A DNA stretch of 64,000 nucleotides, taken from Cyanoderma ruficeps (lineage: Eukaryota > Chordata > Aves > Passeriformes > Timaliidae). A program made the position numbers and the translations under genes. The notes below the pieces were generated by a model. That model did no database searches. It was not told the origin of the DNA and saw only the letters and a program-made list of their open reading frames with translations. Location: NCBI GenBank assembly GCA_008694505.1, contig VZDJ01007755.1:6784936-6848935 (forward strand). The letters are read 5' to 3'. Of this stretch, positions 39,601 through 52,400 are shown one piece after another. The number at the start of each line of letters is the position of its first letter. Position 1 is the stretch's first letter.

Positions 39601-42556
39601 CTCAGAGTGTTACTCCCCCTAGCAATACTTTGGGCAGTGGGGATTGTATCAACTAGAATGCAGACTACTGAGTCACCAAATAATAGAACTTTGCTAAAAT
39701 ATTGTTTCTTAAATATGATTTGAGGAATCTACAGTTTATTTTCTTTCCTGTGCAGAATTTGTGGTTATCACATCATTTCCAAAAGGTTTGTTGAAAGACA
39801 AAATTGTTCTTATAAAATACTCTTTTACACTTCCTGAGAGAACTACTAATAACACTTTTAGACTGTGCCACTTTCCAAGAGCTGACATTTTCAGAATTTC
39901 AAATGTCAATAAAACTGCTTAAAACCTTGTAAGGAGCCTGAGTGAAGACAAGAGAGACTTAGCAGAACATATTAGTGGTTTTAGCACGTGTCTGCTTAAG
40001 CCTTAAAATTTATGTTCTGAAAAAACCCATTTCTAGTAAGTCAAAATAACCTTCACGACAAGTTTCATCAACATAAATGCTAAAGACGAGTGACAGATAT
40101 GTGTAGCATATAGCTGACATGGAATGTAAATAAAAGCTTTAACCCATTGCAAGAAAAAATAATGTATTCATGAAGTAATATAGACCTAGAACCGCAGAAG
40201 GTAACGTTTTTGTCACCTCATAATGACTAGCATTTACATGGGGTTTTTGGTGCATATTTGCCATTACAAACACTACATTTGCTCTTAAGTATGTTTGTCC
40301 ATTCAGGCACACCTAGCATAACTAACAAATGGTTATTACAAAGTCTCACTTGAGGTTAGAATATCTGATAGGAAAATATCTGGAACTATTTACAGGGTAA
40401 ATGTTAGAGGAGAGAGGAGACTTCTGTGCCTGTATGTGTTGAGCAAAAAAACTAGTAATGTAAGTAGTTTGTGTTATAAAACAGCCCCTGAACTGTGTGA
40501 GATGTAGTGTTTGCAAACACTAAATTTACTAGATACAAATGTTTTGTCCCTCCCATGCAGCACCTTTATGCAATGTGTTCTGTACATGGAAAGCACCTGG
40601 TGTGCTGAGCAAGTCATTATGTTGGGGACAAAGGTTTATGTAGCAATGAAGTTTAAACTGCTGTAGCTTCTCAAATTTTGTTTCTTGTCTCAAGAGGAAA
40701 AAATATTCAAGATTTCATCAGCTGCCTGCAAAGAACTAGTCTTTACATTCAGTCCCAGTACAGTGCTATTATCAGGGCAGCCTTTCTGAAAGAATTCAGG
40801 GTATGGTACAAGTCTATGGTAACAGCCATTTTGGCAGTGTTTTTCACAATTAGTTCAGATTCTGTCTTGTGCTTTCTAGTTCAGCAGTGTAGGTAGAGAA
40901 GTGAATGGCAAAGAAAACAATTCCAGTTAAGGCCTTCTTTTTGTAAGAAATGTAATGCTGCTAGCAACAAAATTATTTACCATGTGGACCAAGTCATCTT
41001 GTTGTATTAGTGTATTCTGTAAAATCCTGTGTATAGCATTATTATAAGCAAATGAGACTTTCCAAGTAACAAGTGCCCTCTGCTTAAACAAACAATTTTC
41101 TATGCAAAGGTTAAACACTGAGATTTTTTTCTTGTTCAAGTCATGCTCATGACTTTGGAAAGTCACCAAGCAAGTGTGCTTAAAAAAGAAAATGTGAATG
41201 GAAAATTCTGAAGCATTTTGCCCTTTTGGTTCCTAAGAGTGAGCTATCGTTTCTCTCCAATGTGGTCATTAATAATGACAGATGTATGTGGTGCAGAGTT
41301 CACCTACATTATTGTCAGTAACAGGGATAGAGAGGGAATATTTATTACAACAGAAGGAGGGAGGGGAAAGACATGATGTTGAACCAGAAGACAAGAGCAG
41401 AGTTCAGTGTTTTTTCTTTTGGGTGGGGAGGAGGGTTAGCAGAGAGCATGCGCAGAGGTTTCTTAGAGACTGACACAGCTCTCATTGAAATCAGTTGAAA
41501 TACTGCTACAGGCTGCGGTGAGAGGTGGATTGATTGGATTTTTAATATATTGTGCTTTACAGTACCTCAATAACACAGATTTATTTTACTTCAGCAAAAG
41601 CTGTAATTGCTTTGGGTTTGCAAACAAGTATGGTAAAATCACATTATTTTTTTATTTATGTTAAACTGGTCAAGCATTAAATCATGATCATGAACTGATA
41701 AAAGGACACTCCCAGCTTGACACCTATTAATTTTGAAAATATAAGGAAGTATAGTTTTGTATTGTGCACCTGTTTTGTAGCACAACTTACAAATTTTTTT
41801 GATTGCTATTACATTGTGCCTTAAAGAAAAAAAAAAAAGTTTAATTTTTTCTCTTATTTTGCTATGTGAAAAACAAACATGGCATCCCCCAGACTGGTGG
41901 GGAGACTCATGAGCTGACAGTATGTGGGTATCATTGCATGCATGCCCATTGGCCTATGTTTCGTGCCACCTGTCTTTTGTCATTTAATTGCATCTTCAAG
42001 AATACTTGGAAGTCAAGGAAGAGAGGTTGCATCTCAAAAGTGGCCATTTAAATATTAGGAGCTTGAGCTGGTGACTGAACTTGGAAGAGTTCAGGGGTGC
42101 AGGTTGGCATGCAGTTTAAAAATGCATTGAGGAGATGGGCAATAAGTCCAAAAGTTCATTTGGTAGCGAATGGTGTCTGGATAGAATGTTTGAGAATATG
42201 AAAACATGATGTAATTTATTTATCACCTGAAAAATTATGTTCCACTTAAATTATTCACAGATGAACTTAATGTAGCATGAAAGACAAATAGATGAAACTG
42301 GGATGTCTGACTTTTTGCAGAAGGTTGGTCCATTGTATCTCACCCTTTAAGGTGAAGTTTATAAATTTCCCACTTTAATTACAGCCCTCAACTAATCACT
42401 CTATCACAGAGTTTTGTTATACTAAGTATCAATATTAAGTTACATCAGGTCTAGTATTGTTTTAATCTGCAGACACATAGTTTTGGACCCATGAAGGGGA
42501 AAACAGCATCCTTAGGAGCCATTTGCCACATGGTAAGCTGTTACCCAATGTGTAAA
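36678..42556 (+). other. TOX intron 1, unique segment
   Basis: AT-rich, with the T14 run and an A12 run near 41827-41838. No exon or mobile element is recognised. Confidence 0.55.
38102..38115 (+). repeat. T14 homopolymer
   Basis: Fourteen consecutive T in intron 1, with no associated element seen. Confidence 0.8.
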
Positions 42557-43444
42557 TGTTTGAAGAGACCCACAGGGATGCTGTAAGTCCAACTCCTGTC
42601 CTGAATGGGACAGCTCCAAGAATCACACCATGTGCATGAGAGCATTGTCCAAACACTTCCTGAACTCTGGCATGGTTCTGTGACCACTTCCCTGGGGAGT
42701 CTTCTGGATGAAAAATCTTTAACAAATACTGAATCTAGGTGTCCCTGACACAGCTTCATGCCATTCACTCAGGTCCTCAATGGTCACCAGAGAGATGAGA
42801 TCAGTGCCTGCCCCTCCTTTTCCTCTTGTGAGGGAGTTGTAGACTGCAGTGAGGTCTCCCCTCAGTTCTTTTTGTCCAGGTTGAACAAGCTGAGGGATCT
42901 CAGTCACTTTTGATAGGGCTTCCCATCTATGCCCTTCACCATCTTCATATCCCTCCTTTGGATGTTTTCTCATAGCTTTACATCCTACTTGTATTGTGGC
43001 ACCCAAAACTGCACACAGGACTCAAGGGGAGGCCGCACCTGTGTGGACTAAAGCAGGACAATCACCTCCCACAACCAGCGGGCAGTGCGGTGCTTCAAGC
43101 ACCCCAGGACACGTTTGGCCCTCTTCATAAACTACTTGGATGCGGACCTGGAAGGGATACTAAGCAAGTTTGCAGATGGTACAAAACTGGGAGGAGCTGT
43201 TGACTCTCTCAAATCTAAGGAAACCCTACAGAGAGACCTTGACAAATTAGAGGGCTGGGCAATCACCAGCTGTATGAAATTTCATGAGTGCAAATGAAAT
43301 TTGATCCTGCACTGGAAATGGGGCAACCCTGGATGTATGGACAGACTGGGAAGGAGTGGCTGGAGAGCAGCACTGAGGAATGGGAGCTGGGGGTCCTGGT
43401 TGATGGCGAGTTGAATGTGAGCCAGCAGTGCCCTGGCAGCTAGG
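42557..43444 (-). mobile_element. CR1 LINE fragment with inverted 5' portion
   Basis: From 42557 to about 43121 the sequence is the 3' part of a CR1 LINE in antisense, including the end of ORF2 and the 3' UTR. At about 43121 it switches to sense orientation and runs to 43444 through the C-terminal reverse-transcriptase region, starting LFINYLDADLEG and including KLGGAVDS and GWAITS. The catalytic FADD box reads FADG at 43169-43180, so the RT would be dead even apart from truncation. The sense part ends (CCCTGGCAGCTAGG) at about the point of the CR1 consensus where the antisense part begins (GGGCCAAACGTGTCCTGGGG). The two pieces therefore look like one insertion whose 5' part is flipped. Frameshifts and an internal deletion near 42710-42740 show that it is old. 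The extreme 3' octamer tail is missing. Confidence 0.85.
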
Positions 43445-46400
43445 GGGGGGTCAACTATTTAAACTTTAACTTTTCAGTCTTTTAAACAGGAGTCTGAGAC
43501 CTACTTCAGACTATTTTTTCACTTTTTTCACTAGGAAAATAACTTATATCCTAATGGTGCTTTCCAGTGTGGGACTGTTGGTTGAGGTGAATTCTGTGAA
43601 TCGGTTCTCATTAATACAAGTACTTCACTTTGAGTGTTTTTCAAACTATAGTAATACATAATTTCTGACAAAATGAATGAGTTTTGAGTTTTCTAGTGAC
43701 TATTTAACAGAGAATACCACAAGGAAAGAAAATGAAATAATTATAGTGCTTCATCCTTTATTAATGACAGTGTATACAACATTATAATTGAAAACAACAT
43801 TCAGAATAAATACTAAAAAGGGGCTGCATGAAAAAAATAAGTAGGTCTGTTATGTAAGAACTCTCTAATAGAATTTTGAACAATCTTGAAATATTTCTTA
43901 TACTTCATGGATTTGAAGTACTTCTAGAAATTGAAGCAGAGGAAGAATCAAGACAGGCACTTCAAAGATTGAATTGTACTGTGGTTTGTTAGGAAGCAGT
44001 AAGAGTAGATCTTGCCCATAATAGCGATGACAATAGTTGGAGGTCTTGAATTCCCCAGGGTAGATAGACATCCTAAAACCTGTCACTGACACTGCTGTAG
44101 ACCTTCTCCTTGTGAATAGTCTCACTAAAAACAAGGCTGGTCAGTGTGTGGGCTGGCAGATGGATTCGTCTTTTCATACCTTAACAGGGCCCCCATCAGG
44201 TCAGAGTAGTAAATGTGGGTCTGTTTCTCTCTATCTGACCATAGCTTGAGAAGGGACTTCTGCATTCAGTTCTGAACTTGGTGCCACATCAGCTCTATCT
44301 TCACATACCAAGGCAGCAATGGATCCCTGTCTCCTTTTGTACCTTTTAGCTTGTGTTCACTATGTGGTTGAGCCTACTTCTTTTCGTTTATCTCAGTCAT
44401 GTTTTACAATTCAAAATGTTTGCTTTTCTCTGCTGCTGCTTGACAATCAAAGATTATTTCCTAAGCTGAGTGAATAATGAAATACTGAGTTGAGAGTTAT
44501 GGTGATGATACAAGCAAAGTTAGCAGAAGATCTACAGTCATTACAGAATCAGCTTTGATATACTAAGCTTTGTCATTTACATAGTTCTGATAAATCTCGA
44601 AACATATGAATCATAATTTCTTTTAATTTTGGAGAAAAATCTAATGTACAGGTGTTATTTTCTTTATATTAAAGAGGCACTACAGAGGTCAAGTAATTCT
44701 TCATCTCCATGAGGTGTGTACATGTTCTCATATTTTTCTGAAGTAAAAAGGCATTGTTTTCTTTCACTGTTAAGTAAAAACCTGCTCTGAGCTGTCTTGC
44801 CAAGCTGTACTAACTTTGCTGGTAGTTCTAAAAGCCTATCATCCCAGGGTTTTGCCAAGAGTAGGCATAGTATGCATAGGGCAGATCCAAATGAGTAAGC
44901 AGATCTTGTTTCCAGGAACTGAAAAGATCAGAATAGATTCAGAAGAGAAGGTAAGAGTTATCTAACCTTTTTTATGTTTTCTTGGTTAAATTTGTGTACT
45001 GACACATATTTACACTGCATTCAATAGGAAGCATCTCCATAGTAATTTAATATACAGAAACCCATACAAACTGTAACCAAACATTGTGTTACATTATGTC
45101 TACAAGGGAAAGGTAGTGAGTTCCAATTCTGGAGGAGTCACCTTCTATTAGGGTTTCTTTCTATCCTTATTCTGTATGTCAGATGGATCGCTACATTTAA
45201 TTAAGCAGTAACAATTGAGGTGCAGATTATTTCCTGGGGATTAATGACCAGCTGGACAGAGTTGATAGCCCAAGGTATTGGATAGATTATGCTGCATAGC
45301 CTCATGGATTTAGTATGAGCTCTGTGTTGTAGATGTAGTCACTTTGAATAGTTTAGGAGAAAGCATCATGTTGAAGATAAAGTCTGTATTTTTTAACTTA
45401 TTATTCTTTCAGCATCGGGTAGATCAGTACATATCCAATTCTTGATCATGCCTTTTTTTCTGAAATAACCTGTGTTTAAAATGACTCTTTGTTCAGCAAT
45501 ATAGCCTACTTTTTTAGTTTCGCATTGTCCTGTTGTGGCTAGAACTGACTAAGGACGTGACATAGAGGCTTGTAGAGAGAGATTCCATCCTTTTTCAAAA
45601 CATCCCACAGCTTTTTTGGTGCAGAAGTGATTTTCTGAGTTTATTCCAGTTTGCAAGTGGCATAGGAATAATTTTGTCCTTGTTTTGCACTACAGAATGA
45701 ATTTAAGTTTTGTAGATGTTGCTTCATTATTTTTTCCTGTACATTTTGGCATGGCTGTTTTTCATATGAATGTTGCATCTTGACTGAAACTATACACATC
45801 TAGATGCCTTTTACTGGCCACTAATGTTTGAGGGTGAGAACTTTTACTGAGCCCCTCCATTCTTTTCATGTTTTTAGTTTGCCTGGAGTTTGGGAGAGAG
45901 ATCATTCTGAAGATACAAGCTGGAGAGCCAGTGGCAAAATCACTACAAGCTGTTTTGTGCCTCCACATGCTAAAGAAGAGAGAGCAAATCTAAGGATGGC
46001 CCAAAGACCTGGTTTATACTTTATGGAAGATCCAATCCCTTTTTTTCTGTAGATTCCCCTATGGGTTCACTCCATGAGCTGGGAGTTTGTCTTTCCATTT
46101 TGAAGTCAGAACATGTTTGAGGGCCTGCACTGAGATGCACACTGGAGCACTTTCTTTGGTATTTTGTTGTACACAGCAAAAGTTGGCCTTCTCTTATTTG
46201 CGGTTGTACCCCAGATTAAACTGATCAGATCTGGGAGTTTCTTTTGGACTGTTTATTCTCCATGATGGATTCGTTCATCATAACTTCTCCTGAACCATAC
46301 TTTCTTATTTATGTCCACAGTTAGGTGTTTCTTGCTGCTGTAGAGAGGTAGTTGAGTTCTCAGGACCACACATACCATAGTGCATGCAATTTTGCGTCTG

Positions 46401-49108
46401 CTTCCTTGGTACAATTAACAGAAATGGGAGATATAATAAAATGTCACAATGTGGATAAAAACAAATATTCCGTGAATACTTCCTCTCATTCCTTTCATAT
46501 TGCAGTTCTACTGTCAGCACGATACCTAGGCTCAAAATGCAATATGTAAGAGAAGCACATCAGTTGCTGTCTGTAAATTAATGATTTTCTTCACTCATTC
46601 TTTGATAGAAAATGAAAAATTAATAATGTCCTAAATATGCCATGAAATATTCGCAGTACTGTTTCCAACTTGAAAAAAGGAATATGGTGTGTAGTAATTC
46701 TTGTCAGCTGGTGTCTGTTCTGATCTCATTTATGTTGGAATGGTAGCAGTATATGGTGTAGAGGCCTTCGATTTTCCAAGCCAGTATCAGCTGTGACTCT
46801 GGCTCTTCCTCTTGCAAGATGCCTGGGACCCTTCACATCCCGGGGGCTCTGGAGACAGTGCCTTCTGCCAAGCACACTGCCATGGAACAGGGAGTGCCTT
46901 ATGCCCCATGACTTAGAGTCTCTGAGTGCCCAAGAGCAGTTAAGACTACCCATTCTCAGGGCATAAGGCCATTCATCTTTAATTGTGCTTTCTGTAAAAA
47001 AGCATACTTGAGCCTATGTTACATATGAGTAATTGGCTGCAATGTGCAGGTTTCTATATTGTGCAAACGTGAGAGCCTCCATCTTGCCAAGCAGTAGGGA
47101 TTGAATTGCAGACTGCCAGAGCTGAAAAAAAAAATACTGCTGGAGTGAATCAGTCAGGATCTGATACCACATACAGGCCAACGTTCAGAAGAAAATTTAA
47201 TTAAAGAAAACATTTTAAAAAAGGAAGGAGAAGGCTTTATGTGGAAGTCGCCTTAATGATTTTCCCCTGTGCTGTTTTTTTTTTTTCACATACAGTATAC
47301 GAACCACTTTTCTTTCTTTAACACATGGTAATTTAATTAACCAAAGTCTTGATTTTAGTTTGCTAAGTGCATACCTGTTGGGGAAAACCACATTTTTAAA
47401 ATTATTTCTGGTTTCTATATTAAATAAACATTGGACATTGCATTATTTACTTTAATATAGCGATAATTCAAATAAATAAATTAAGTGACTGAGCACATTA
47501 TTTCTCTGGATAGAAATGGAAAGCAACTTGCTCTACAGAGAATCTGAAGTATGCTCATTCAGGCATTAAGAGACCTTATGCAGTCGTATTTCTTCTCTAT
47601 GTGAATTTGTGTAATTTGATTTTCTTTGTAGTTTATACTATACATTTCAATATCAGAAACACATCAGACAAATATCAGATGGATGTATTGGCTAATTGAA
47701 ACATTTGTCTGTCTGAACATTTGAATATTCAGGCATGTTTTAGTTTCACAGTGAATAAATTAAACATAGCATTCTGAAAAGTAAGGTCCAAAGGAATGAA
47801 AACTCCTATTTGTAAAATCTGTGAAAGAAAAGAGATGAGGAATGGAAGTGTGTGCCTGAGTGCATGGCAGTTCAGATGAGGATGTGAAGGTGTGATGGAA
47901 AAAAAAAGGGAGAGAGTTAAGTTGCATGAGCATCTCCAGATCTGCATGTGTCTAATGTGCAAAAGTATCTGGAGGGACCAGATTTTCTGGCTGCAAAGAA
48001 TGACCCCCTAGCAAAGCAGAGGAAGAAATCTAATAATGGGGAAGAAATAGAACTAAGATAGGGACTTGGTGTACTGGAAATAAAGAAGAGAAATGAACAG
48101 TCAAAAGATAGCTGCTCTGCAGCAATTTTTTGATACACTATCTCTAGAAAGTAAGACTGAGATAATAGAGGGGCTGGGAACCAGAAGCATCTAGAAATTG
48201 CACAAGATAGGAAACTAAGCTACAGACTGCTGGATGATCTCCACCAGCATCTGAGAGAGGCATGACATGCAGTTGGATGTTCCTTCATGAAAAGAATCAA
48301 TGCATTTGGCACCAGAGGAGCTAAAAACCATCTACAGACTAGAGTTCATTTTGAGACAGGTAATGCTGTCATCTGCCATAGATCCCTGCCGTGGTCTGGG
48401 GAAAAAGCTCAGGGAAGAAAACATTTCAATAGAACAACAGTATTGACTGGATGATCATAGATTGCGTCAAACTTAATTGAGAGATCAGAAAAATAAAGGC
48501 ACTGTTTCCTCAAGGAAACCTTGAAAAACCAAGTGAACCAATGAAATTTTGCGGCAGAATGAGATTAAACTACAAATAAATGGCCTATATTTGTGTACAC
48601 CTAGTCTTAGATGTACAGAAATACATACACCTAATGTACCTCTGTACACTTATTTTCAAGTCTTATTCCTGAATTTAATTTTTCCAATTTGGAAATGGGA
48701 AGATTGATAAGAAAGGGAATCAAACCATGGTTAGAGAACAATTGCAGCCAGGAGCAATAAGGAAAATCCAGAGAGGCAGAAAGCAAAGCAGTATGTTGAG
48801 TGGTTATAAGCTGGTAAATTGGATTCCTTGGCTTTTTTTCTGAAGAAAGATATACTGTGTTGTTACAAGGATTTATTTGAATAAGAGAAGTATGTGGAGA
48901 CAGGAGTTCTCATTTCCCATTTTGATAGGAGAAAGATAGTCTTTTGTAGTGTCTTTTAAATATCTCAAAATAAAGACCTGTGAATTGAAAAATTAAATGA
49001 GAGAAACTGGGACATATTTGCAGTCAAAGATGCAGACATTGAGCTTTATTTCTAAAGCAGAAGCTAAAAAATGTTTTTAAGTTCTGAGAACCCTGGGCCT
49101 GACTGAGG
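43445..49108 (+). other. TOX intron 1, unique segment between CR1 copies
   Basis: No exon is recognised. GC-richer patches occur at about 44130-44350 and 46780-46960, without identifiable repeats. A segment at 47290-47520 is rich in TAAT-type motifs (see findings). Confidence 0.55.
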
Positions 49109-49452
49109 AATCATAGAATCATAGAATATCCTGAGTTGGAACCCACAAGGATCACCAAGTCCAACTTCTGGCCCTGTGCAGCACCATCCCCAAGAGTCAC
49201 ACCAAGTGCGTGAAAGCATTGTCCAAACGCTTCTTGAACAACCTTCCCTGACACAATTTCAGGCCATTCCCTCCAGCCCTATCACCGGTCACCACAGAGA
49301 AAAGATCAGTGTCTGCCTCTCCTCTTCCCCTCACAAGGAAGCTGTAGATGCTATGAGGTCTCGCCTCAGTCTTCTCTTCTCCAGGCTGAACAGAACAAGT
49401 GACCTCAGCCACTTCTTTTATGGCTTCCACTCTAGGCCCTTCCCAAATCATC
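49109..49452 (-). mobile_element. CR1 LINE 3' end, 5'-truncated
   Basis: The left edge shows two ATCATAG-type octamers followed by a CCTGAGTTGGA motif, the diagnostic 3' terminus of avian CR1 in reverse complement. The body matches the CR1 3' UTR and ORF2 end (CACCAAGTCCAACTTCTGG, GCATTGTCCAAACGCTTCTT). Compared with the usual copy, a block of roughly 150 bases is missing after the CGCTTCTTGAAC segment. The reading frames across it on both strands are remnants, not genes. Confidence 0.92.
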
Positions 49453-52400
49453 CCAAGAAGACTAATGCCACTAGGAGAAGTAATAAGGATTGAAGTTTTG
49501 TTAGGGAGGAGGAAATGGTTAAAAAATAAAACGTTAGACTTTTCAAATGATATGAAGACCAAGAGTCAAGGTTTTTCAACTTTATAAATAAAAACAGAAC
49601 ACTGAAAGAAGTGTAGGAGCTGTGCAGTACAGATAGGTAGAGAGAAGAAATTGTTTATAAAGCATCTCAACCCTTGAAGAGAACATGTTATATTCAGTCA
49701 AGAAAAATAACATTGAGTAGCTGGGGAGAAGAGTATGGATATACACTGCTGTGCAAAATAATCTTAAGAGGGATAAAGATACCGCAATCAAGTCAATAGG
49801 ATTCTGAAAGGACTGGTGAAAGAAATCACAGGACATGTTGTATTGATTTTGAGATCTTATTTAATGTTTTCTTACTGACTGCTATGATGAGTCTTACAAA
49901 TCAGAGTGCCTTAATTTTGCTGATAACCAGAAATAGAGAAAATCACAGCACATCAAGAAGAGGTGTGTAACCCTAAAGGTTGGAGTGTCAGGGGTGTTGT
50001 GAAAGGGTGGGTCCACGGAGTTGCTTGCACCCAGCTAAACAACAGAGCTGACTGCTGGGAGCAGGGAGAGGAGCAGGCCACCTGTTGAAGGATAAAAACT
50101 GCCAACATGAGCCATTACAATAATTACAGCAAACGTACACAGATTTGTCTAGGGGAAGATTTCTAGTGGAGATGGGTAAGGTGCTGTGTTAGACACGAGC
50201 GTGATCACCTGTGTCTGATCACCTGTATTCTAGTGAGACAAGGTTTGAATAAAACAAGTATAGGGAAGGTCTGTTAGGATGATCACGTGAAGGAACAGCC
50301 TATTGTAAAGGGAGCAAACAATGTTTGTTTTTATGTTGACAGCTGTGTCTAACAAAGGTGCTTTGATCCAATCACCAAGAGCAGGGAACGTGTCGTGGTT
50401 CCTGAGCAAGTCAGTGTACCTTGTACAGAAAGTGGCCAAGGTGCTACCATGTCTAGATTGAACAGGACACTTGAGCTCATGGGGTATGCAGGAAATATCC
50501 CAGTTTGTTCAGTCTGCTAAAAAAGAAGGATGAGGGAGGAGATTATTTCACTCATAACTACCTGAGGGAGAAAAACTCTAGAGAAGGAAAAGAGCAATTT
50601 AAGTGAAAGGACAATATTGGAGTGAGGGCAATGGTTACCAACCATTGAATTCATTTCCAGTCATCAGAACATGGATGCCTGACCAGTTTGCCTGACCAGC
50701 TGTAGTAATGGTGAGCAAATTAACTAGGCCTTGAGAGATGAAACCGAGGATACTGGCTTCTGTGCCTCTGTTTTCTGAAGTTTTGCTGTGCCTTCCTTTC
50801 TGCAAGCAGTGAACTAGTTAAATTGCTGAGTAACTCTAGAAACAGTGCAAACAAGCAGCAGCTGCACTATTGTTTCCAAATAAATGTATATTTGAATGAC
50901 CTGGCGAAGGATGAGATTGAAATGATAAAGCAGTTGGATGGTGAACATGTAAAATAGAAAGTGTTACTGTAGACTGTGTAATTTTTTCCATTCCAAAGTG
51001 TTCTTAATAAGTATTAAAACTAATCAATGACACATGCCTAAAACTGATCTGATATATTTTATCCCCATGATGAGGACCTCAGGAATGTAGGCATAGGTTT
51101 AAAACTAAGGTAGCTTGCCAGCACATGGATTGAATGATCATGACCATTTCATGGAAGGATAATTAGCTTTTTGTTCTGTTCTATTCTGTTTTTAGCCACT
51201 TCTATTATTTTAAATGTATGTCGTCACCCTCGTGTTCACAGTGAAACTACTTCCCTGTCTCTGACTTCATTGCTACATAAAGTGCTAAGAGAAAACCTTC
51301 ATAGGCAATCTTTGATTTGTGTGATGTAGTGGCCAGTGATAGGGGTCTCCCGAGAAAGTGTCTTTCCTTCTTTCTCTTTACATTTTGAAGAGCAGAATGA
51401 AATAAATTAAATCTTGTTTTCTAAAGTACAGTCCAGCACTTTTGTTGATAGGTGGACATAAAGAAAAAGCATGTGTGATGGCAGCAAGAAATTTTGTTTA
51501 GAAGGAAAAAAAATGCCTCCTGTACAACCACAGTTGTAAACTGTGAATGGGTTACAATGATTTCCAAACAGAAAGAACTTAATTTCTTTGAGTTATTGTG
51601 GCTGCATTGCATAAGCTTGCCCAGCATAAAAAACAGACTATTGCTTTTTCCTGACTCATGTCCCATGTTAGTCAGACAGATTTATTCACATAATTACATG
51701 TTTTCTCCATACCTTTCAGGTTGCTGTGCTTTTCATAGGTCTTTAAAATGGATTGGTTATTTTTTCTTAATTATGAAAATGTTATTGCACTAAATGCAAT
51801 TTAATTAAAGTAAGAATTTCTGCCAAAGCGTTTAAATAAATACAGTATTCTTTTACAAGTATGAAAGGAGTTACTATTTGCTGTTTCATTTCCTCACTAA
51901 TATGCTGGCATGTTTGGTTTGAACCTGAGCTTGTGGAAGTTTATTCTTAACCAAAGCAGTTCCTTTTTCATGTAAGTAGGTTAAATGTGAGTTGTAGAGC
52001 CCTAGGGCTCTTTTTGTTCAGTTTTAAAGCCCCCTCAAGTGGGCCTCTTTTAGAAACCTGGAATCATATGTTTGTAAGGTTGATCCAAATTACCATTAGA
52101 ATAGCTCTTTTCAACTTTTTATTTATACAAAGAATTGTAAAAAATGCACCAAACTGACAAGGTATTAAATCAAACTGAATGAAGACAGTTAATTTTATTT
52201 TTGCTCAACATCTTTTTTTTTTAATGGAAATTCTCAAATTGAAAAAATTGTCTGTACAGTATGTTAAGGTGCCATGCAGTATAATAAATTGCTATTACTG
52301 TCAAAAAGGTACATGATAAAGTGCATTTGCACAAAAGGCCCATATTAATGTCAATCATTTTTGTGTGATTTATATACTAACTGCAGTGTTTTAAGAAGAT

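Noticed and set aside
42994..43297. Frames of 69-95 codons at 42719-43297 with RT-like residues
   Set aside because: They are pieces of the CR1 ORF2 with a mutated FADD box and frameshifts, so they are annotated as the mobile element.
43898..44134. 78-codon minus-strand frame with a plausible-looking sequence
   Set aside because: It has no ATG at its start and a hydrophobic Leu-rich end from AT-rich DNA. I do not recognise it as a known protein.
49176..49562. 105- and 121-codon frames on opposite strands
   Set aside because: They lie on the CR1 3' end and its flank; no intact protein.
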